In this document: piece by piece, positions 24,731 to 37,300 of the stretch
Layout of the letters: each line of letters starts with the position of its first letter
Numbering within the stretch: the first letter of the stretch is position 1
Origin: Lojkania enalia
Taxonomy: Eukaryota > Ascomycota > Dothideomycetes > Pleosporales
NCBI GenBank assembly: GCA_010094045.1
Contig: ML986764.1
Location: forward strand, 34,454 to 98,453
Length of the DNA: 64,000 bases
Direction of reading: 5' to 3'
Translations under genes and position numbers: made by a program
Notes under the pieces: generated by a model
What the model was told of the DNA's origin: nothing
The model's database searches: none
What the model saw: the letters and a program-made list of their open reading frames with translations, nothing else

Positions 24731-26206
24731 TTAATTGGTGTACGTCTTCTGCAGATGTCTCGCAATAGTTGTTAACTGAATGTTGCTCGTTCCCTCGTAG
24801 ATTGCACCGATCTTGCTGTCTCTGAAGTATTTCTCCGCGAGGCCCTCTCGCACAAATCCCATGCCTCCCATCCACTCAACCGCAGAACCCGACACTTTTC
24901 CGGCGACCTGCGAGGCATACAGCTTCGCCATGGCGGCATCCATCACAAAGTCTTCGCCAGCTTCCTTCTTGCGGGCAGCATTGTAGACCAGGGCACGGGC
25001 AGCCTGGATCTCAGTCCAAGCTTGGGCCATCTGATGCTGCATGCCTTGGAATTCACCGATCAGCTGTCCAAATTGCTTACGGTCGTTCCAGGCGTAGCTA
25101 AGGTACGGTCAGAATTGTTATATCCAATATAAATATGTTGCTTACCCGGCCGCGTTTTCGAAAGCACCTAACGCCAAACCAGTCATTTGGGCTGCAATAC
25201 CGATGCGGCCTTCGTTCAAAAGACCAATTGCATATTTGTACCCTTCGAACTCGTTGCCCAGCAAGTTTTCTTTGGGAATTTCGACATCGTCAAAGTTGAT
25301 CACGCAGGTGCTACTAGCCTTAATCCCAAGCTTCTTCTCTTTCTTGGCGATTGAGAAACCAGGAGTTCCCTTCTCCACAATAAAGGCAGTAATGCCTTTG
25401 TACTTCTTACTTGGGTCCAGGTTCGCGAAAACAATGAAGAAGTTGGCCTCCATGCTGTTCGTTATCCACATCTTCCCTCCGTTAATCTTGTATCCGTTCT
25501 CTGTCCGCGTAGCTTTCGTTGCGAGGGCAAATGCGTCCGAGCCCGACACCGGTTCCGAGAGACAAAAGGAGCCTATTAAGTCAGCCTTCGCAAATTCACC
25601 AATGTAATTGAATTGAGAGAAGCTGGCACTCACCGACAGTATTCGTAGCTAGCTTCGGCAGCCATTCTTTCTTTAACCTCTCCGATCCGTACTTCAATAT
25701 TGCTGTATTGCAGAGAGTGTTGTGTACATCGCACATGACGCTCACACTGGGATCGACCCGCGCAAGTTCCTCAATGGCAATAATCGCGGATGTGAAGTTC
25801 ATGCCGGAACCGCCGTATTCCTCGGGTATCTCAACCCCCATGAGGCCCTGTTCGAACAACTGTTCCACCACTGTAGGATCCATTGCCTCGGCCTCATCCA
25901 TATCTCTCGCCTTAGGAAGGATCACATCTTGGGCAAATTTCGACACGGAATCGGCCATCAAGGTCTCGGTTTCGGAAAGGTGAGTGATTGGCGTTGGCGG
26001 TATATCTGATATGTCCACTTCGCGCCGTACTGCAGTCGCCGAGAGACATCGTACTCTTGTTGCACCTCGTGTCAGCACTCTATGTTTCATTGAGGTAGCT
26101 AGGGAGCGTACTGCGGGGCCGTCCGCGAGAGAGCTGGTCGCAGGGGGCGAGAAGAAGCAGTGGCAACGCGGGCAAGTGGCCGAAGAGCCTTGGTGATAGA
26201 GGCCAT
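24731..26206 (-). CDS. Mitochondrial short/branched-chain acyl-CoA dehydrogenase
   Basis: Predicted 436 residues; a flavoenzyme that oxidises short and branched acyl-CoAs to enoyl-CoAs in isoleucine/valine breakdown or beta-oxidation, passing electrons to ETF. Exons: 26112-26206, 25634-26055, 25146-25572, 24731-25097. The first exon gives an Arg/Ser/Ala-rich mitochondrial presequence starting MASITKALRPLARVATASSR; a 56-base intron (26056-26111) joins it to VRCLSATAVRREVDIS. Family landmarks: GVEIPEEYGGSGM, FCLSEPVSGSDAFALATKA (substrate/FAD side), MWITNS, LLNEGRIGIAAQ, and near the end YEGTSNIQL, where the glutamate is the expected catalytic base. Length matches ACADSB-type enzymes. An internal ATG at 26090 would give a slightly shorter product but lose the clean presequence. 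Exact chain-length preference is not decidable from sequence. Confidence 0.93.
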
Positions 26207-27138
26207 TGTGGTATAATTTAGGGGTAGGGTACAGAATACAAATTAGGAGAGTATAGGGCCTCTTTTGTGGTGTTTAGAAGGCGGTGATGGCTGCGGGTTC
26301 TCGCTTGGCCGAGATGCTTGAACCGAGGGTGAAGGTTGCCGGTGCCAGCCGTACTTTACCCTTTCTAGCGGTTGTTCACATGCCACACACATTCCAATCG
26401 CGTCTCGAACCAGCGCGTCACCATTTTCAGAGCCTCAAACTTCCGGCTCTCCGATCCTCGGGCACGTCTTATGTTCCGCGTCTCCATCTATGAAAGCCTT
26501 TTAAAAACTTCCTAGCAAAGATATCTCATACATCTTAGTCTCCCTTTCGAAACGCTGATCATTTCACTAAAACATCATAATTCGCACTGGAAATGAATGC
26601 TCGTGGGCGCCTTAATAGCGACGCAGAAGCATAAAATCACTTCAACAACTTAAGCAACTGTCCACAGAGCAAACGAAACTCAAGAAGACTTCCACGAACG
26701 AGGTGGATTATATAGTCAACTGCCCTGGTTTTGACACCCATACATCCGTTTGGCTGACCGCTTATGTTTTGGTTCAGCTGCATCGTAGGTTTGCAATACA
26801 ATCGCAGACATATTTTCGTTTGTTGAAGGCATGAGTCATCTCCTTGTGCCGTATTGGGTCTCCAACGACATGAACTGCGCGCGCGCGGCACAGCAGTGAG
26901 GCTTCGGCGTCTGTATACAGAGTAGCAATGCCAATGTCGAAGAATGATACAAAATGATTTGATACTCACTCCTAAGCTAGCGACGAGACATTAGCCCCGA
27001 TATCAGTAATCCATTTATTATGATCACTCGGAATATCTACAATAGATCATCATGTTGGGTGCGTACACACCATATTTTTTACATTCGTTCTCCCTCCTCT
27101 TTAGGTTCAATTATACATCTACATCTATCGAATATAAC
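26207..27138. other. Intergenic region upstream of acyl-CoA dehydrogenase gene
   Basis: No gene is supported. The part next to 26207 is the upstream region of the dehydrogenase gene. The rest is AT-balanced sequence with short unrelated frames. Confidence 0.5.
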
Positions 27139-28017
27139 ATGACCTCAGGTGAGAGCTACTGCCACAACCTTGGGAATCCTAATTTCAACGCTACGGGCTC
27201 AACAGCATCTAGCCACCCCGCTGGACGCTGGACCGGGTGGTGGCGCACCAGTCTCTTTGGGTGCATAGGAGAAAAAGGAACCCTAATTCAAGCATTTTGA
27301 GCCCACGCAACCGTGATCAAGTCACGTCACGGCTGAGTTTTCGTGTTGGACGATTCTTCCGCTAATGTCATTGGGAATGCCAGGTGGGACACGGGGGATT
27401 GCAAAGAGATATTAGGCCCAGAATGCATATCAGCTATCACGGCAACAGTCGCAAACAGGAAATGGAACTTGTCCTTATATATCCGGATTTATGACTTCTC
27501 TTCCTAGGGCCTGCGATATGCTCGGGAAGGAGAATCTAGCAGCCCTTAGCATGAGTAGGTGTGAAAAGAATTTTATCCTTAATCCGTGCTAATGTCTTCG
27601 AAAGGCCGCTCTATTGGTGCCAAGAGCGGTAACAGCACTTGCGAGACATCCCGTAACGAACACAGCGACAAGTCTGCCTCCTTGACTATTACCTCCATCG
27701 CGGATGGATTCGGTGAATACCGAGATTACCATCAAATGGCGCAGCGCGCATATCTCCTCATCCATGGCCTTTTTGAAGGGGGAGAAGGGCAGGGAACAAT
27801 TGTCCCTAGTGTTGTCTGCTTAAGGAATGAGGACTCTGCATTAGGCTCTAGAATCTTAGACAGCATAAAGGGACAGCCTTCGAATCCGACTTCTCAATCG
27901 ACAAGTTCGACAACAAGCAGCCCCCTGCCAACAGATACCGGCAGCGGGATAGAAGTCCTGAGGGCTGCGGAGTTAAAATTGAGTCTGCTTAGCGTTATTA
28001 GAATGCTTATTGCGTAG
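27139..28017 (+). pseudogene. Broken paralogue of the neighbouring GPI-anchored secreted protein
   Basis: Three blocks, in order but in different frames, resemble the intact gene at 29208. Block 1 (about 27150-27240): CHNLGNPNFNATGS against CEGVQSANFNLTGS. Block 2 (about 27389-27450): DTGDCKEILGPECISAI against GPGKTCNDILGKECMDAL. Block 3 (about 27600-28017): NSTC, then DYHQMAQRAYLLI against NYDTMAQKVYVIL, and CLRNEDS against CLWNEDV, followed by a Ser/Thr-rich stretch and a hydrophobic end as in GPI proteins. Stops and frame changes separate the blocks, and I found no splice set that joins all three into one frame with a signal peptide. A working gene with unusual introns remains possible. 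Confidence 0.55.
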
Positions 28018-29207
28018 AGATAACCTAAATAGTCGAGAGGGGATTGTTTGTCGTTCTACTACTGCCTGTGGACTACTACGACTACTTGAGCTGTCAACAG
28101 TTAGTTTTGGCTAATTGTAACAAAAATTTTTTAAAGTATTTCTGAGAAGCTGAGCGTTTAGGGGACGTTCCTTGGCAATCCACTAGATACTCTTAGTGCG
28201 AACTTTGGTGCAAAGGCATTTGTATAATTTAAGGGAAAGACGCCGAGGACTCATCTTAAGAGTCCCGTGACATTCGCCGAAATACCTAGGTACCTTTTCG
28301 CCAATAAAGTTCCAATGTTGTTATTTGGAAAGCTTGCCCGTATTATTTTTGGTTAAGGAGGAGAGCTCGGCCCATGGCTTGGCACACCCAGGTGCCGTTT
28401 GTCTACGAGCGTCCTAATCAACTATCCATTCGTCTATCCAATACTTCTCTTCTAATTCCATCTATTGTAACTCTGTTTTTGTTACTCCATCTCACTGGCG
28501 GAATAATAAACCAATAGACCGCTTGATCTCCCTTCGTTTCCGGTGGCTTCCTTTTGCATTGGGGCTTGAAGCGACACGTGTGGTCTTCCGCATCCTACGA
28601 GGCTATGGCCACACAACACCGCGCTTGTCTGAAGGCAATGGCAGCCCAACAGTTCGAGTGAGATTGAGGCGCTAGGAACGCTCGTGAAACGAATCTTAAC
28701 AGATGTTCGTGTTATTGGCCCGCCCCGCTATTGATGGGCGAAAACACCCATATCATAGTTTCTAGGTGCTGGTATCGGGTTAGGGAGACGATCCCGCTCA
28801 AAATCGCTGTAAACTGCTCGTGGCATCCAAATTTAGCTGAATTTCCTGGCGTTCATTATTGAGACCCATATGGTTGTGGGATGCTGCATTTTGTCCTTAT
28901 TCCTCCCGATTCCGTGGAGTTGAGGGGGAAAGCCTGTGCCGCAATAGGGCCCCCATCACCATTCCTGATATCGCAAGGCTGTGCGCCTTTGGATGACGGA
29001 GGAACAAAGGTGTCAACAGGAGGCCAGGAAGAACAAGGTGTTCATAACCCTACTCCCTTGGATGCAATAGACTGTATAAAGATCCTCCCTCATCCATCAT
29101 GGCATCCATTCAATCCTCGAGTCACTCCCTCCTCCTTCTGTCATACCTAGAGATTCCTCCTAGGATCTGCATTTTTCGATACCAATAGGAAGACAAGAAG
29201 AAACACT
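28018..29207. other. Intergenic, upstream of the GPI-anchored protein gene
   Basis: No gene is supported. The 3' part is the promoter of the gene at 29208, with a TATA box described separately. An 89-codon frame at 28881-29150 overlaps this promoter and has no features of a protein. Confidence 0.5.
29075..29080 (+). promoter_or_regulatory. TATA box of the GPI-anchored protein gene
   Basis: TATAAA lies 128 bases before the ATG at 29208, followed by C-rich sequence. Spacing to a start site some 30-60 bases downstream and a short leader is reasonable for a filamentous fungus. Confidence 0.45.
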
Positions 29208-30235
29208 ATGTTGTACACATTGAAGCTTTTATTCGGCGCTATTGCCATCCTTTCTACCTTCTCCCAGGGGTCGGCACGTTTGCTTAGGCGTCAGAACAAC
29301 CTTTTCCGGCGCGAATTCGACGAGAATGGCTATCACGGTACATACTCACCATGCGAGGGAGTTCAAAGCGCCAATTTCAACCTCACTGGCTCCTTCCCAA
29401 ATAGCATGATCGTTGGTGGGGATTGGACCTACCACACGGGTCTCTCTGGAAATGCTAGAGGCAACGCCACGCAGGAGTTTTGGATTGACTCCGAGAAGAA
29501 GGATAACCTGAATGCAGCTAATTTCAGCTCGGACGGATGTCTCCAAATTTACTATGACCTCCCCATCGAGCTGTACGCGAAAACTGGCCCCGGCAAGACA
29601 TGCAACGACATCCTTGGCAAGGAGTGTATGGATGCTCTCCGCGCCGCTGTCGGTGACGGCACGGACACTTATCAGACTTGCAATGATCCATTTAGATATG
29701 AGATCCCGGAGCAGTGTGCTCCGCTTAAAGATGCTTCGCCTAGGGCTTTCAGTAAGTATAACCTTCCGAGCAATCTACCACCGTCACTAATATAGTCACA
29801 GGTGTCACACCCGGACGTCCCAGCGCTCAAGGCTCATTCCCTGCAAATGCAACATGCAGCACTCAGAACAACGCCAACGGCAATTCATCCCACTTTCTCA
29901 CTCTAACCCACAAGGCCAACAACTCTGAAGCTGACTTCGCGAACTACGATACCATGGCGCAAAAGGTCTACGTCATCCTCGAGCACTTCTGGATTGAGAC
30001 CCGGGATCACGGTAACGGCTCGGCGTCCACGGGCCAGTTTGCGACATCGGCATCGTGCTTATGGAACGAGGACGTTGTCGAGGGCTCCCGGGAGCCAGAT
30101 GCCCTGAAGAATAAGCAGGACCAGCCCGAGGAGCCGAAGCAGGACGAGCCAGAGAACAGCGTTGCGGCTACCGGGGTCGACGGCTGGGCGTGGGGCTTGC
30201 TCTTCTTCATGGCCGCTTTTGTCGCCATGTCGTAG
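29208..30235 (+). CDS. Secreted, probably GPI-anchored cell-surface protein of unknown function
   Basis: Predicted 325 residues in two exons (29208-29751, 29802-30235) with a 50-base intron. Residues 1-23 form a signal peptide (MLYTLKLLFGAIAILSTFSQ, cleaved about SGSA). Dibasic sites LLRRQ and LFRRE follow, suitable for Kex2-type cleavage. The mature part has several N-glycosylation sequons (NLT, NAT, NFS, NSS) and about eight cysteines. The C-terminus is acidic (EEPKQDEPEN), then small residues and a hydrophobic tail (WAWGLLFFMAAFVAMS), the pattern of a GPI-attachment signal. I do not recognise a catalytic domain. A decayed copy lies about 1.2 kb upstream, so the gene arose in or gave rise to a tandem pair. 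Surface display on the cell wall or membrane is likely; the role is unknown. Confidence 0.8.
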
Positions 30236-31365
30236 ATGCGTTTTTCTTCTTTCTTCACCACTTTCCCCTTTAACTTTTCTGTTGTTTTATTTTTATTTCG
30301 CTGGAATGTCTGGGGCGTACGGTGGCGTTGGAGGATACCCAATTTCCTATTTTCCTTGTTTCCTTATATCACTTCAAATGTTCTGGCTTAGGGTGGTACT
30401 GTACATTTTAAAAGTCTTCGAAATTAAATTTATATTCACACCCCCTTTGCATCACTCTCAGATCTAGCGGGAGTTCTACATATCCCTAACATCTACATCC
30501 ACTAGTCGATCCGTGCGATAACGGACGTCCACGGTAATAGACGTTTTGCTTTATCTACGTTGAGATCTCTAGCGCTGTATTATAGACAATCCATCTCGCA
30601 AATTAGAATAAGGGCCGGTGCTCGAAAGATACGTAGTACGGACCAGCAAGACGAACCAGCAATAGCATAGAAACTTTGTTCGTACTTCTTTATTTATATA
30701 CTTATTTAACACCTATATCTCTTTCTATCAATGATAAATAACGCTTTAAGCTTACCTTCCGCATGCCCCAACCTCGAACATTCACATCGCTTACCGCTTC
30801 ATTATCGCACCCCGAAGCCGGCAAACGGGCCCCAGCACACCTTATAAAACTTATTTATTTACTTTTCTCAAACCCGCCAATCCGGAAAAAAAAAAAAAAA
30901 AAAATTTAAATTTTTTATCCGAATAGAGAAAGCAGCAAGGGTCTAAGCTATAAAAACCGAGCCAGCCTTCTCATCTATAAATATAAAAAGGCCGGTCTCT
31001 ACGGTCAATACATGCTCAAGTTAGTCAAGATCGACATACTTCCACTCTGGCGGTTTTCACGAATGCGGCGTGTCACAACCATCACCTCATCACACATTTA
31101 CACATTCATGCTTTCACGTAAATGAACAAGGTTAGAGAAATATCATTCTAATAAGAGCTACAACAACTCCATACTATTTGGAGGGAATTGTACATAGGGA
31201 AATGCTCCTTGGTGTAAAAGGAGGTTCGTCTTTCATATTAATGTAGATGATGCATGGAGTTAGTGCTGATGGAGAGAAACGGTCTCGTGGGTTCTGCTGT
31301 TGTCTAAGGCTATGGGCTGGCGGACTGGCTTAGAAGCCTTGGGGCCCTGGAGGGTATCGTCCACG
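30236..31365. other. Intergenic, AT-rich
   Basis: Between the 3' ends of two convergent genes. AT-rich, with a 19-base A run at 30886-30904 followed by TTTAAATTTTTTA. No gene is supported. Confidence 0.6.
30886..30904. repeat. 19-base poly-A tract
   Basis: An uninterrupted run of 19 A in the AT-rich space between convergent genes. It is probably a simple mononucleotide repeat. Confidence 0.9.
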
Positions 31366-34300
31366 TTACGCGGCGTTTCCGAGCGGGTCGTCCAGTGAGA
31401 GCACTGGCTTGATGATGTGGTCGTGGAATTTATGCATTTTCTCGTGTTTTTGGGGTTTGTTTCGTTTGACGCGTTGAGATGGATTGATCTTGCTAACCTT
31501 AGAAGGAAATCTAAAGCTGAACTCGAAGTGGAAGGAATCATCTTGCTTGGTGGGAGTTGAGACCGAAGTTGGTCGTCGCAGCGGGAGACGCCAGGACTTG
31601 GACTGGGATAAAGCGAGACGTTGATAGGAGTTAACCAGCGTCTCTTTATCTTCTCGCTTTATGTGCTGGCAGTCTCTCCATACGCGGGGTAACCCTGATG
31701 CGGGCTCGGACTTAGCAGAGATAGGTGCTGGCATTCCCAGGCCCTTGGTATGTACCTTCTCCCACACGAGGGGCGGGAGTCCTTGAGGGAATGTCTCGCT
31801 GGCCTTGAGTGCGTTGCATTCCCAGTACATTTGCTCGCCCGCAGTGTGGAGGAGCCGCCGGCTGAGGAGTCTCTCCTGAAGACTCCAGGCTCGAGTATCC
31901 CATGCAAAGCCAGTCGTGTACCAGTCGAGTGTGGGGTCAGGGGCTTTGTTGTCGACGACGATGGTCAGCGACGCGTTGCGGTAGACGGATGCCATGGCTG
32001 CACATTCTCTCTGCTTCTCCTCTTCCGAATCCTGCAGAATACAGAGTGAATCTAGCCAGATATATCGATAGCCGATGCAGCTGGCGGTAGAGATGGCGTT
32101 GGCGATAGGTCTAGATAGTATATCCCGAGGGAGTACACCTGCTGTGTCTTGTAGAAGCTCGTCGGTAAGGATTAGATCTGAAGAGCTCCACATGTGGCTA
32201 ATCACGGCGTAATCGATCTGTTCCGAGCCCATGTCTGCACTGCTGATTATCTTCACTTGAAGTCCTGCGTTGTCACTTGGCTGAACCTTTAGAAGGCGTG
32301 TTGGTAAGGTTTTGGCATCATCGGTTTGCTGACGACATGCCGAGTGCGACTGCGAGCATTCATCAAGCCAAGTTTGTGCTTGTTTGAAAGATTCCCGTTT
32401 TCTCTTGTCGTTTACGCCATGGCAGAGCTGGAGGTGGTCAAGGCAATCGACACCATCCTCGTGGATTAGCATCTCTACCGTGCTAAGCTCTTCCAGTGGA
32501 CCGGGGAAGGCTACATTGTCATTGGGCCAACTGAGACAACATGGTGCAGGCGTGAAGATCATGGTGAGTCGTGTGGCATCTGGTCGCTCGGTCGGTTCAT
32601 TATGAAGCATGCTCTTGACGGTATGGAGTACTGTGGCCTCGAGTAGATCTGCAGATTGATCCAACAACTCAGACAGGTACTTTTGGAGAAGAGGCACATT
32701 TTGCCAGTAGTATTTTCCGTCGCAGCCACAGAATTCGTGGCGGAATCTGTGCCATTGCTTCTTATCATGGCCGAAGGCAACCCCTGCCATCTCCAGGAAC
32801 ACGCAACCTAGGCTCCAGATATCGGCAGTTTGTTCGCGAGCGACGCCGGCAGGTACCTCAGGCGCACAATATTGGCGTGTTAAGGGTGTAGAATGAGGAC
32901 CATGTGCTATATCATCTGACGAGCTGATACCGAAATCGCTTAGCACTACATGTGGATGCTCGTAGTTGCCGTGCATAACAAGAATGTTCTGTGGCTTGAT
33001 GTCCATATGTTTGACAATTGGACGTTGCTCATGGAGGTAACGGACTGAGGAAGCAAGGCAGCCATACATCTTTACAATCGTAGCAGATAGGCCTGAAGGT
33101 TTCTCTAAGGAATTTTGTGCGAGCCAAGCTGCAAGCGTAGTTTCTGCGACAGGCGAGAGAAGGATAGAGACCTTGTCCCCTTTGGAGTAGGCTCCAAGGA
33201 AGCGAATAATATGTGGATGGCGAAGTTTTTGGAGGACTGTGACCTCTTTCTTGAGCTCTTCCATGGCAGATCGTTCACGATTCTTTAGAGTCTTACGACC
33301 AACCCTCAAATTTGTTTCGCGATGAATGACTTCGTCTACTGTGCTAAATCCACCTGTGCCCAAAAGCTTAACACTTAGGAAGGTTTGTGAAAGGTTAGTA
33401 ATTGTTGACATCAGGGTATTGATGTTACTCCATCCGGTTGTCGCTGCGCTCAAATGCATACGAGCCACCCTTACAAATTCAAAGATGTTCCCGAGACTTG
33501 ATCGCTGTGTTGAGTCTAGCTGGCCGATATTTTCCATTGCTTCGAGAGCCACGGAAAGGAGTAAGGGTTGTTGGCTGTTAAGAGTGGCTTGGCGATCAAT
33601 CTTGCCACTGAGCTGCATAGGCTTGGTGTCCGGCTCGTACATCATGTTCCACAGATCCTCTACAGTTGTGCAATTCGCGAGTGTGCTCGCTATGCCAACT
33701 ATGGCGACCTGGTCCCCTGGTACGTTTTCGTCTGGTTTGCCAAGGCCATTGTCGGAGTCACCAACTTCCATTTGGGTGTCTTCAGTCTCCAGAGAGCTGG
33801 TTGGTACAGCGTATATATCCATGGGTTCAGCTTCTTGCTTAATTTGGGGAACCTCAGAGGTCTGCTGCACAATTGGTACTTTACTCTTCACGATGGAGAA
33901 TAATGAAGGGAAGACTTGGTAGGTTACCTGTTTCTCCGCGGACGTAGTGGCACCATGGGTAAAGTACTCAGTAATCCCTTCGCATTGCATCTAAGGAATT
34001 GTTAGTAGATCTTACAAGGTGTTGGGTGTCTGATAAATACGTTTAGGTAGTTCCATTGTCGTTTATTCCGAGAAAATGAGCTCTCCGCGCTGAGAATAAA
34101 TTGTGCACGGTCCGAAGTGAAATCGGTACGAATTTTGCTAGAATTATCGATTAAGAAGATAATGTCTTTGTGAGTGAACGGGTCCCGAAAATCATCGATG
34201 CTCTTCTGAGGTGGCATTTTCTTATGCTGACATCCGTTCGACAGTGTCTTGCATTTCTTGAAGCCGCAAGGGTACGCGACTTTTGATGGGACAAGAGTAT

Positions 34301-37300
34301 CCGAGACATTGCCATCGGCACAATTCGATGGCTGGGTTGGATGCTCGTTCTTGACGCACCTGTCACGGAAAGCATTCGTACGCAATCCCCTCTTAGAACG
34401 CTTACTTGTCGGTGTCGGGTAGTTGTATCGTGGTGTATGCAGCCAGCTACGACTCTCTTCCGAGTCGCTTGCATCGTCCATAGCGGTATCGGATGAGTTC
34501 ACTATATCGGCGCCGGTGGAGCCTTCTTCATGTTCAGGAATGCCTTTAGGACCCCTAAGTCCTTGCTGGCTACTGCCATTTTCGAGTGTAGCACCCAGGA
34601 TGCAGTTGTCCAGATGCTTATAGAATTTTCGCGCGTTGTCATATATCACGAAGCAAGCTGAGCTGTCGCCCACCTTCTCGGTTACTAGTTTTAAATTGCC
34701 AGCCGAGGGCTTATTGGACCGGACATTGTGGAATCGGGCCAAGTGCCGTTTGAAGAGGTCCGCACGGTTGAAAGTCTTTTCAATGCCTGTGCTAGACTTG
34801 GGATGATCGGGACAGAAGCAACAAACCCATGTTCCCTTGGAGTGGGTCAAAGTGTCTTGGTCCTTGGTATACTTCCCTGCAAAACACTTCGGGTGGTACT
34901 CACAAGTAGCGATAGGACACTTCTCTGGTTGGTGGTTTCCATGGGTCCGCATGTGTGGCTTTACGACTTGGAGGACTTGGCCAGAACCCTCTGATCTGGT
35001 TTTCAAGCATACCGGGTATAAAAGACAGAACTGGCAGACAGTATTATCCATTATTTCCTCGCCCTTATTAGCATTGCTTGGGCCCTCGTCGGGAAGTAAC
35101 GGATAAGCCAGTGGAGACGGATTTTGCGGACCCAAAACGCCGTCGTATATTACTTGAGGAGACATCATGGACGGCGCTAACCCAATGCGGGGGTCTGGAT
35201 TAGCTAAGTACATGGAGAAAGCATCTCTGGCCAGAGTATTCGTGTTATCTCTCTCTGCCTCGCTGTCCCTGGATTGGTAGCCATGGTTGGGCGACGTGTT
35301 ACATGATTGGTCGACAGGGACGAGGACTTGGTCAGGACTTTGGAAAGACGATTCCAGAGCTTGGTCCGGCTCGGAGGAGCACTGCCTCCAACGTTGGCTT
35401 CTCGAACTTGTTGGCTCGATATCCTGTGGGTGGGATGGACTAATAACTTGTCTATCCCTATCAATAGCCTTGGAGTGTTGGCCTCTATTGTAATTACCGC
35501 AATTTTCTGATGCGTCGGCCTTAGCAGACTGCTGTTTGGTCTCTGCGCACTTAAATTCAGAGAGGTCGAATTGCGTGAAAGCGTTGGAAGGGGGAAATTG
35601 GCTTCCTCCGAAACCATTTCCACCGCCGTTTCCGTTGAAATCTTGCTTTGGGCCTGGTTGGTTCTGATCGTCGTTGTCTGATTGACCATCCGAGGGCCTA
35701 TTATCGTCGGAGCCGTCGGTATCAGGTCTATCATCATCGTCATCCGTATTGTCAGAACTATCATCTTCTTCATCGTTCCAATCTAGCATGCACTTTCCTT
35801 TCTTAAAGTGATCTATATCAAGATTAGCTAAAGCAAAAGTATGACATTGAAGGAGAGACGTACCTGCTATATGGTCGATACGGTCTTGCCTTGATACAAA
35901 GCGATGAGGACAGAATCCACATTTGCGCGGAAAGGCAGTATCAGTATAAAAAACGCTTTCATCCTCGTAATCGGCGCTGTTCAGCCCAGGATGAATGTTT
36001 TTGAAATGCTATGACACAATCAGCGGACGCAATTTCGGGGGAAGATTGATTCTACTTACCTGGGAGAAATGATACCGCCTAAAACATGGTTTTACTCTGT
36101 CTGCACCTTGGCTCTTGCATAGGCTGCACATCCACGATTTGGATGGATAGCCTTCTTCCTCGTTCCTCTTCCAGTCGCACTTCCGGCCATATCTCTTTCC
36201 ACATTTTCTCGTGCACTGGTAGATCTTGGTTGGATCTCGGCACAATAGTTCGGGATCTGAAGTGGGAGTGCAACCTTTCCTACCGCCCCGGAGGATAGGC
36301 TGAGTAGTTGAGGTGTGTGCGGTCTCGTGATTGCATGAAATAGCTTGGGATGTCTGGCTCGATGTCGTATCTTCGTTCGTGGACTGAGACTGATCCTGCT
36401 GGCTCAGGCTGGTTTGTGACTTATAAGCAGAATCATGTCCAGCAAGACCCTGTTTCAACATCTGACCAAACCAGTGCCTGATGGCCGACGAAGACTCTCC
36501 AGTAAGTTGGCTAAGAGACTCTACATGCTTATCACTATTTAAAACGTTAGCTATGACGAACAATCTCTGGCCCGAGCAGCAATCCGCAGCTTGTTGCAAA
36601 GTGGTAAAATATTACTAGGCAATAATGATAGATGGACACAATACTTACCTTGGTAAGATAGCATACTTGCTAAACCACGTAGCACATACATCAGCGGCCT
36701 CATCGCTAAGACCAATTTCTATTGAGCTCGATGGAGTAGGCTGAGTATCTATCGTCCAGCTTGATCCAGTAACAGAACCGGAAGTTGCAAAGGGTGAGAA
36801 GCCGGTATAATCCGTGCTCTCGTGCCTCTTTGGCTGGGGGAAGTCATGGGTGTCGAGCTGTAGTGGGCGCTTGTTATGGCTGAACTGTGGCTGATACATA
36901 GACGCAAACGACTGGTTGGGCGCAACGAAGTCATTCATAATAGGTGAGAATTGACTATTCCACGAAGCATTTCCAACGGTGTTATCCATGCTCTAGCCCA
37001 AGTAGTCAGCGCGAGTCTGGGTTGTCCTTCTGGGGCAAAGGTTTCTCACAAGATTCCGCTGCATTCCGTAGTCTGTCTCCGGAGGGATTGGGAATATACC
37101 CGCATCGATCGAATCAAATGACTGGACAGCGCCCATATCGAATTGGGCGCCCGTGGTCGTATCGATTCCCTCGTCACCTGAAAAAAAGAAGCTGGGGGTG
37201 TTACCCTCCGCAGGCTTCATAAACGATTGTTCATCACCCATTGTGTTATTCAAATGCTCGGTCGAGCCGATATTAAAGTTACTAAAATCCATGAAGCTGA

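Noticed and set aside
28881..29150. 89-codon frame before the GPI-type gene
   Set aside because: Covers the TATA box and promoter of the gene at 29208 and has no domain.
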